Of a DNA stretch of 8,974 nucleotides, positions 6,317 through 8,974 are shown piece after piece (position 1 is the stretch's first letter; each line of letters starts with the position of its first letter). The notes beneath the pieces were generated by a model that worked only from the letters and a program-made list of their open reading frames with translations, ran no database searches and was not told the DNA's origin. This stretch comes from Kofleriaceae bacterium (lineage in GTDB: Bacteria; Myxococcota_A; Polyangia; Haliangiales; Haliangiaceae): contig JAESTW010000812.1 of the NCBI GenBank assembly GCA_016763395.1, positions 1-8,974 on the forward strand. Direction: 5' to 3'. The translations under genes were made by a program, and so were the position numbers.

Positions 6317-6631
6317 TTATGCTCTAGAAGTTGTGATTCCGTAGCGCTTGCACAGATCTGAGAAGGTTGATTTGGGAATACCAAGTGCTTCAGCAGCAGC
6401 ACGGATTGTTCCGTGACGCTTGTACTCACGCGCGATGCGTGCAGCTTGCTTAGTATCGTTAGGTGAAGATGGTTTTGCTTTTCCGCCCATAGACGCATGA
6501 TGCCCGAGTTTTTCCCAAAAGTCACGGAAGAGCCGGACAAGTTCGACCTCGGACAGTGATCTCGGGTCGTTTTTTGCCCTTTTTCGGACTAAATCGTCCG
6601 GGAACCGTCCAAATCGTCCGAACGCAAGCAT
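6317..6631 (-). CDS. Small helix-turn-helix DNA-binding protein
   Basis: Encodes 104 residues from ATG 6631, which has AGGGGG 9 bases upstream; the open frame also offers a TTG at 6655 without as good a site. The N-terminal half is charged (FPDDLVRKRAKND, then a predicted helix LVRLFRDFWEKL). The C-terminal third (about 66-98) reads ARIAREYKRHGTIRAAAEAL followed by GIPKSTFSDLCKRYGI, a good Fis- or psq-type HTH. I do not recognise a named family. It is divergent from the two-TM gene at 6947-7294, and its upstream side holds a dense array of YGGAC words that could be its operator (inference). A small hairpin, AGAGC/GCTCT, overlaps its stop codon, and the strong terminator at 6140-6187 lies further on. 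A role as a local regulator is plausible but not shown. Confidence 0.65.
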   Translation of the reverse strand: MLAFGRFGRFPDDLVRKRAKNDPRSLSEVELVRLFRDFWEKLGHHASMGGKAKPSSPNDTKQAARIAREYKRHGTIRAAAEALGIPKSTFSDLCKRYGITTSRA

Positions 6632-6669
6632 GTAGGCGAGCCCCCTACACGTCAATATCGCGTACTCTC

Positions 6670-6870
6670 GGACGCCGGACTGAAGAGGGTACGGACAATT
6701 GCGGACAGTGGCGTCGTTGTATACTCAGTCTGGACAGGCGATATCAAGAGGCGCCGGACGCAACGCTGGACACCTAAGCGATGTGCCCATCTGGACAGGC
6801 ATAGCACCGTATCTGGCCCAATATGCACCAAAGGGCTCCTCTCCTGCTCCCTGGACTGCCAGAGCCGGAC
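6670..6870 (+). repeat. Array of ten YGGAC words, all in one orientation
   Basis: GGAC preceded by C or T begins at 6670, 6677, 6693, 6703, 6732, 6756, 6768, 6793, 6853 and 6867, all on the plus strand, with no GTCC noted in the same interval. Six are YGGACA. TCTGGACAGGC occurs twice (6729 and 6790). Three YGGAC words in the opposite orientation (6596-6599, 6607-6610, 6616-6619) sit at the start of the HTH gene, giving a roughly inverted layout around its start codon. Spacing is irregular. This fills the roughly 300-bp gap between the HTH gene and the two-TM gene. Confidence 0.6.
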
Positions 6871-6946
6871 AGAATTTTCGACCGCCGGCACCACCAGAGC
6901 GCATCTATCCCTTGGAGAGCTAGTCGTACTGTGGAATACTGTATCG

Positions 6947-7294
6947 GTGGCGATTTCCCGATATGCAGTAGATTGGCGAAGAAATTCCCGATGGTCCTTT
7001 TGGGCGGCACTAATACTGCTGGTACTACTTATCTGGCCCACTGCCCGATGCAGTTGGAGCAGCTTTCGGGACACTTCTCTCGTCGAGTACGATGATTTCG
7101 AAGACGACACCCCACAGCACCAGCCTGGGTTCTTCACGAAGTTAACTGACTCTATCGGACACTGTTATACTGACTATGGAATCCCAGTTCAGGCAGATTG
7201 GAAACGTAAACTCTTTTGGGGCCTCCTGGCTTTCTCCATTGTCAGTGGGCTGATTCACCGTACAACCGTGTCCAAACGGCACTCAGGCTACTGA
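6947..7294 (+). CDS. Small two-TM membrane protein, unknown function
   Basis: From GTG 6947 it has 115 residues: a basic N-terminus (WRRNSRW), a first membrane helix (about 16-32, FWAALILLVLLIWP), an acidic loop (EYDDFEDD, then a polar stretch) and a second helix (about 89-104, LFWGLLAFSIVSGLI) followed by a basic tail (HRTTVSKRH). This obeys the positive-inside rule with both ends in the cytoplasm and supports a real protein. I do not recognise the family. The GTG has no clear ribosome site. A CTG at 6929 has GGAGAG 9 bases upstream and would add six residues. The same frame is open back to 6593 without any ATG, GTG or TTG before 6947, which is unusual. It is divergent from the HTH gene and converges on the lipoprotein gene, 61 bp away. 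Confidence 0.55.
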   Translation: MAISRYAVDWRRNSRWSFWAALILLVLLIWPTARCSWSSFRDTSLVEYDDFEDDTPQHQPGFFTKLTDSIGHCYTDYGIPVQADWKRKLFWGLLAFSIVSGLIHRTTVSKRHSGY

Positions 7295-7355
7295 TCTAGC
7301 CCAAAGCCGCGGACACCGACAGCATTTCTTTCGCCGGAATCCAGCGACCAAGCAG

Positions 7356-8768
7356 CTACTTGGCCAGCGTAATCTGAAACTGCTCGTTGACCTGCCAAAC
7401 CTCGACTTTGCGTTGCCCTTTGCCCCCAAAGTCGATGTACTTGCCCTGGCTCGCTTTGCGCTTGGACTCTCGAGCCGGACCAAACTTTTTGGCGAGCACT
7501 TCCAAGATTCGTGCCTCTTGCTTGGGATAGCCTTTGTAGTGCAGCACTACTTTATAAGAACTGACCTTCTTCGCCTTGGACATCTTTGAAAGGGAGATCT
7601 CTGTGAGCCCCTGGGAAAACTCTGTTCCAGGATAAATCAAGCGAGCCAACACCCCCGAAGGAGCAAAGTGGTCCGGATCTGCTTTTTGAATGTCATCAAA
7701 ACTACCGAATACGCCCGCCGGTTCTACGCCGAGTCCAGGGCCATCTCCGCCGAAGAGTTCTTCGAGTGGTAGATATTGGGAGTAGATGACATGAACACGG
7801 CCATTGTCCTTGGTCACGGTTGCTTTCACTTTGAGCTTCTCTTCGGCATTGAAATAGTGGTGCTCTTGTCCGCGACTGCTCTCGACGATCGCGCCTTCTC
7901 CCAGTTTCTTGTCCAAGAACGCAATCGCACTTGCGACAACTTCAGGCGATCCGTCCGCCGGTATGGTCATGTGATAATTCGAAACTCGGCCATTCGATCC
8001 GATACTGAGTTTATCGTTGCCAATCCCTGAGCCTGTGCCACGTGGGCTGTCCCAACAAAGATCGATCTGGTTGGCGTAACTTGGCGGAAATCGGGCGATT
8101 GAATCGGCGACATGCTCATTGAAAGCGTCGATGAGTTTTTGGCCCTGCTCATCGTAGCGACAAAGGGAATCGCCCCACGCCGCATGCACATCTTCAATAC
8201 TAGCGCCGAGAAGTGCTTTGCCCTTAGCAAAGGAAAAGGAAAACCCACTATCTCCCAAGACATCTTCGATCGGCTGATACCTATCGATAACCAAGGTTTT
8301 GCCCTTGCCATATTTGGACATATGCGCCCGCAATTTGTTCTTTGGATTAAACCAGTAGGCAAATCCATCCTTGTCCTTGGCAGGAGTCCCCCACGCCTTG
8401 GTTGCCGCCTCCTCCAGCTTGTCGCTGCCGCTCACATCTACGCTAGTTGTAAGGTCCGCGGTACTGCGCATCCGATAGCTCAGCCCCTTGAACGTGTCCG
8501 ATGACTTGTAGTTTGAGTCCTGTCCGAGAGTTTTTTGATTCTCGCCCTCGCTCTCGCCAAACTTCACGTTAGCGATTTCTTCCGGCAAGGTCACCGCCTC
8601 ACCACCAAAGAGCCCGCCTAACCCCAGCGATTTCTCTTTCTTCGGCGTCTTCGATTTCGCCTCAGGCTCGGAACTGACCTTTGCCCCGGACTCACTCGCC
8701 GTATCGTCCTTGCCGCAAGCTCCGCTAAGTAATACCGCCGACGCCAACACCACAATTTTGTATTTCAT
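7356..8768 (-). CDS. Lipoprotein with three diverged repeat modules, unknown function
   Basis: From ATG 8768 the 470 residues begin with a lipoprotein signal peptide, MKYKIVVLASAVLLSGAC, with lipobox LSGAC and Cys18 as the lipidated residue. The frame opens earlier, up to 8828, but only this start places the signal peptide at the N-terminus. A polar, lysine-rich linker (about 20-48) and a glycine-rich patch follow. Three modules of about 110-160 residues can be aligned by eye, ending respectively in FAYWFNPKNKLRAHM with RYQPIEDVLG (about 137-172), HHYFNAEEKLKVKA with QYLPLEELFG (about 303-340), and KYIDFGGKGQRKVEV with NEQFQITLAK (about 443-470). Each has an upstream helix with WGTP, KLGEG or KFGP. 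Cys203 and Cys238 in the second module could form a disulfide. It should sit at the periplasmic face of a membrane. No enzyme motif is recognised. The ribosome site (GAAAGA, about 11 bases upstream) is weak. Confidence 0.85.
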   Translation of the reverse strand: MKYKIVVLASAVLLSGACGKDDTASESGAKVSSEPEAKSKTPKKEKSLGLGGLFGGEAVTLPEEIANVKFGESEGENQKTLGQDSNYKSSDTFKGLSYRMRSTADLTTSVDVSGSDKLEEAATKAWGTPAKDKDGFAYWFNPKNKLRAHMSKYGKGKTLVIDRYQPIEDVLGDSGFSFSFAKGKALLGASIEDVHAAWGDSLCRYDEQGQKLIDAFNEHVADSIARFPPSYANQIDLCWDSPRGTGSGIGNDKLSIGSNGRVSNYHMTIPADGSPEVVASAIAFLDKKLGEGAIVESSRGQEHHYFNAEEKLKVKATVTKDNGRVHVIYSQYLPLEELFGGDGPGLGVEPAGVFGSFDDIQKADPDHFAPSGVLARLIYPGTEFSQGLTEISLSKMSKAKKVSSYKVVLHYKGYPKQEARILEVLAKKFGPARESKRKASQGKYIDFGGKGQRKVEVWQVNEQFQITLAK

Positions 8769-8974
8769 ACTGATCGATCTTTCTAGATTGGAAGGGCCAC
8801 GCAAAAGCGCACACGCTACGATTACCATCTAGAGGCCGCCAGGAGTCTGTTGTCGCAACGAATGCCGTTGGTGTTACTCGCCTGAGCAAGCCCCACGGCC
8901 ACCGAAGGCTGTCAGCCAACCAGCCTCAACAGCGATTCCCGTCCTGCAAACCTTGCAATTTACCGCCACCTCCC
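8769..8974 (-). other. Upstream region of the lipoprotein gene
   Basis: This edge of the window holds the leader and presumably the promoter of the lipoprotein gene. I see small inverted repeats (such as GGCTG/CAGCC near 8910) but no convincing -35/-10 pair and no gene. The open frames here on the minus strand lack family features. Confidence 0.3.

Noticed and set aside
6046..6540. 164-codon minus frame overlapping the HTH gene and the terminator
   Set aside because: It runs through the strong terminator and overlaps two better-supported genes in another frame; the product has no family features.
6652..7137. 161-codon minus frame across the two-TM gene
   Set aside because: No recognisable fold or ribosome site; it lies opposite the two-TM frame, which has clear membrane topology.

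Overview
The window looks like a moderate-GC Gram-negative chromosome. The evidence is an Mla-type lipid transporter, a lipobox lipoprotein and a MerP-like exported protein. The gene order and the MCE protein with a barrel-like C-terminus resemble Myxococcota or other former deltaproteobacteria. That assignment is an inference from protein style, not from a marker gene.

From 69 to 4523, all on the minus strand, lies a tightly packed operon read alr > mlaE > mlaF > mlaD. It encodes alanine racemase, then the permease, ATPase and MCE subunit of a phospholipid transporter. Successive genes overlap or nearly touch: 8 bp overlap, 3 bp gap, 4 bp overlap. The alr/mlaE junction carries four copies of a 15-bp repeat that encodes the racemase tail and also supplies the Shine-Dalgarno-like sequence for mlaE. 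Upstream come an 11-bp inverted repeat (probable terminator) and a Crp/Fnr-family regulator (4715-5458, minus).

The most interesting locus is 5690-6076 (minus). A signal peptide is followed by a MerP/HMA heavy-metal-binding domain whose reading frame is interrupted only twice. Both interruptions are TGA, and both fall on the two metal-binding cysteine positions (GMT-TGA-SQA-TGA-PP). The frame then continues through the rest of a normal HMA fold to a TAA. An 8-bp hairpin with a G-containing loop lies just downstream of the two TGAs. The best reading is an exported MerP-like selenoprotein with two selenocysteines. A conventional gene caller would stop at 5879 and lose the domain. A strong intrinsic terminator (6140-6187) isolates this gene from the block upstream.

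From 6317 to 7294 is an accessory-looking block. It holds a small HTH protein (minus), a divergent two-TM membrane protein (plus), and between them a dense one-directional array of YGGAC words. These are possible binding sites for the HTH protein. The window closes with a 470-aa lipoprotein (7356-8768, minus) built from three diverged copies of one module. No rRNA, tRNA, CRISPR array or insertion sequence was seen, and no selenocysteine-machinery gene (selA, selB, selC, selD) lies in the window.
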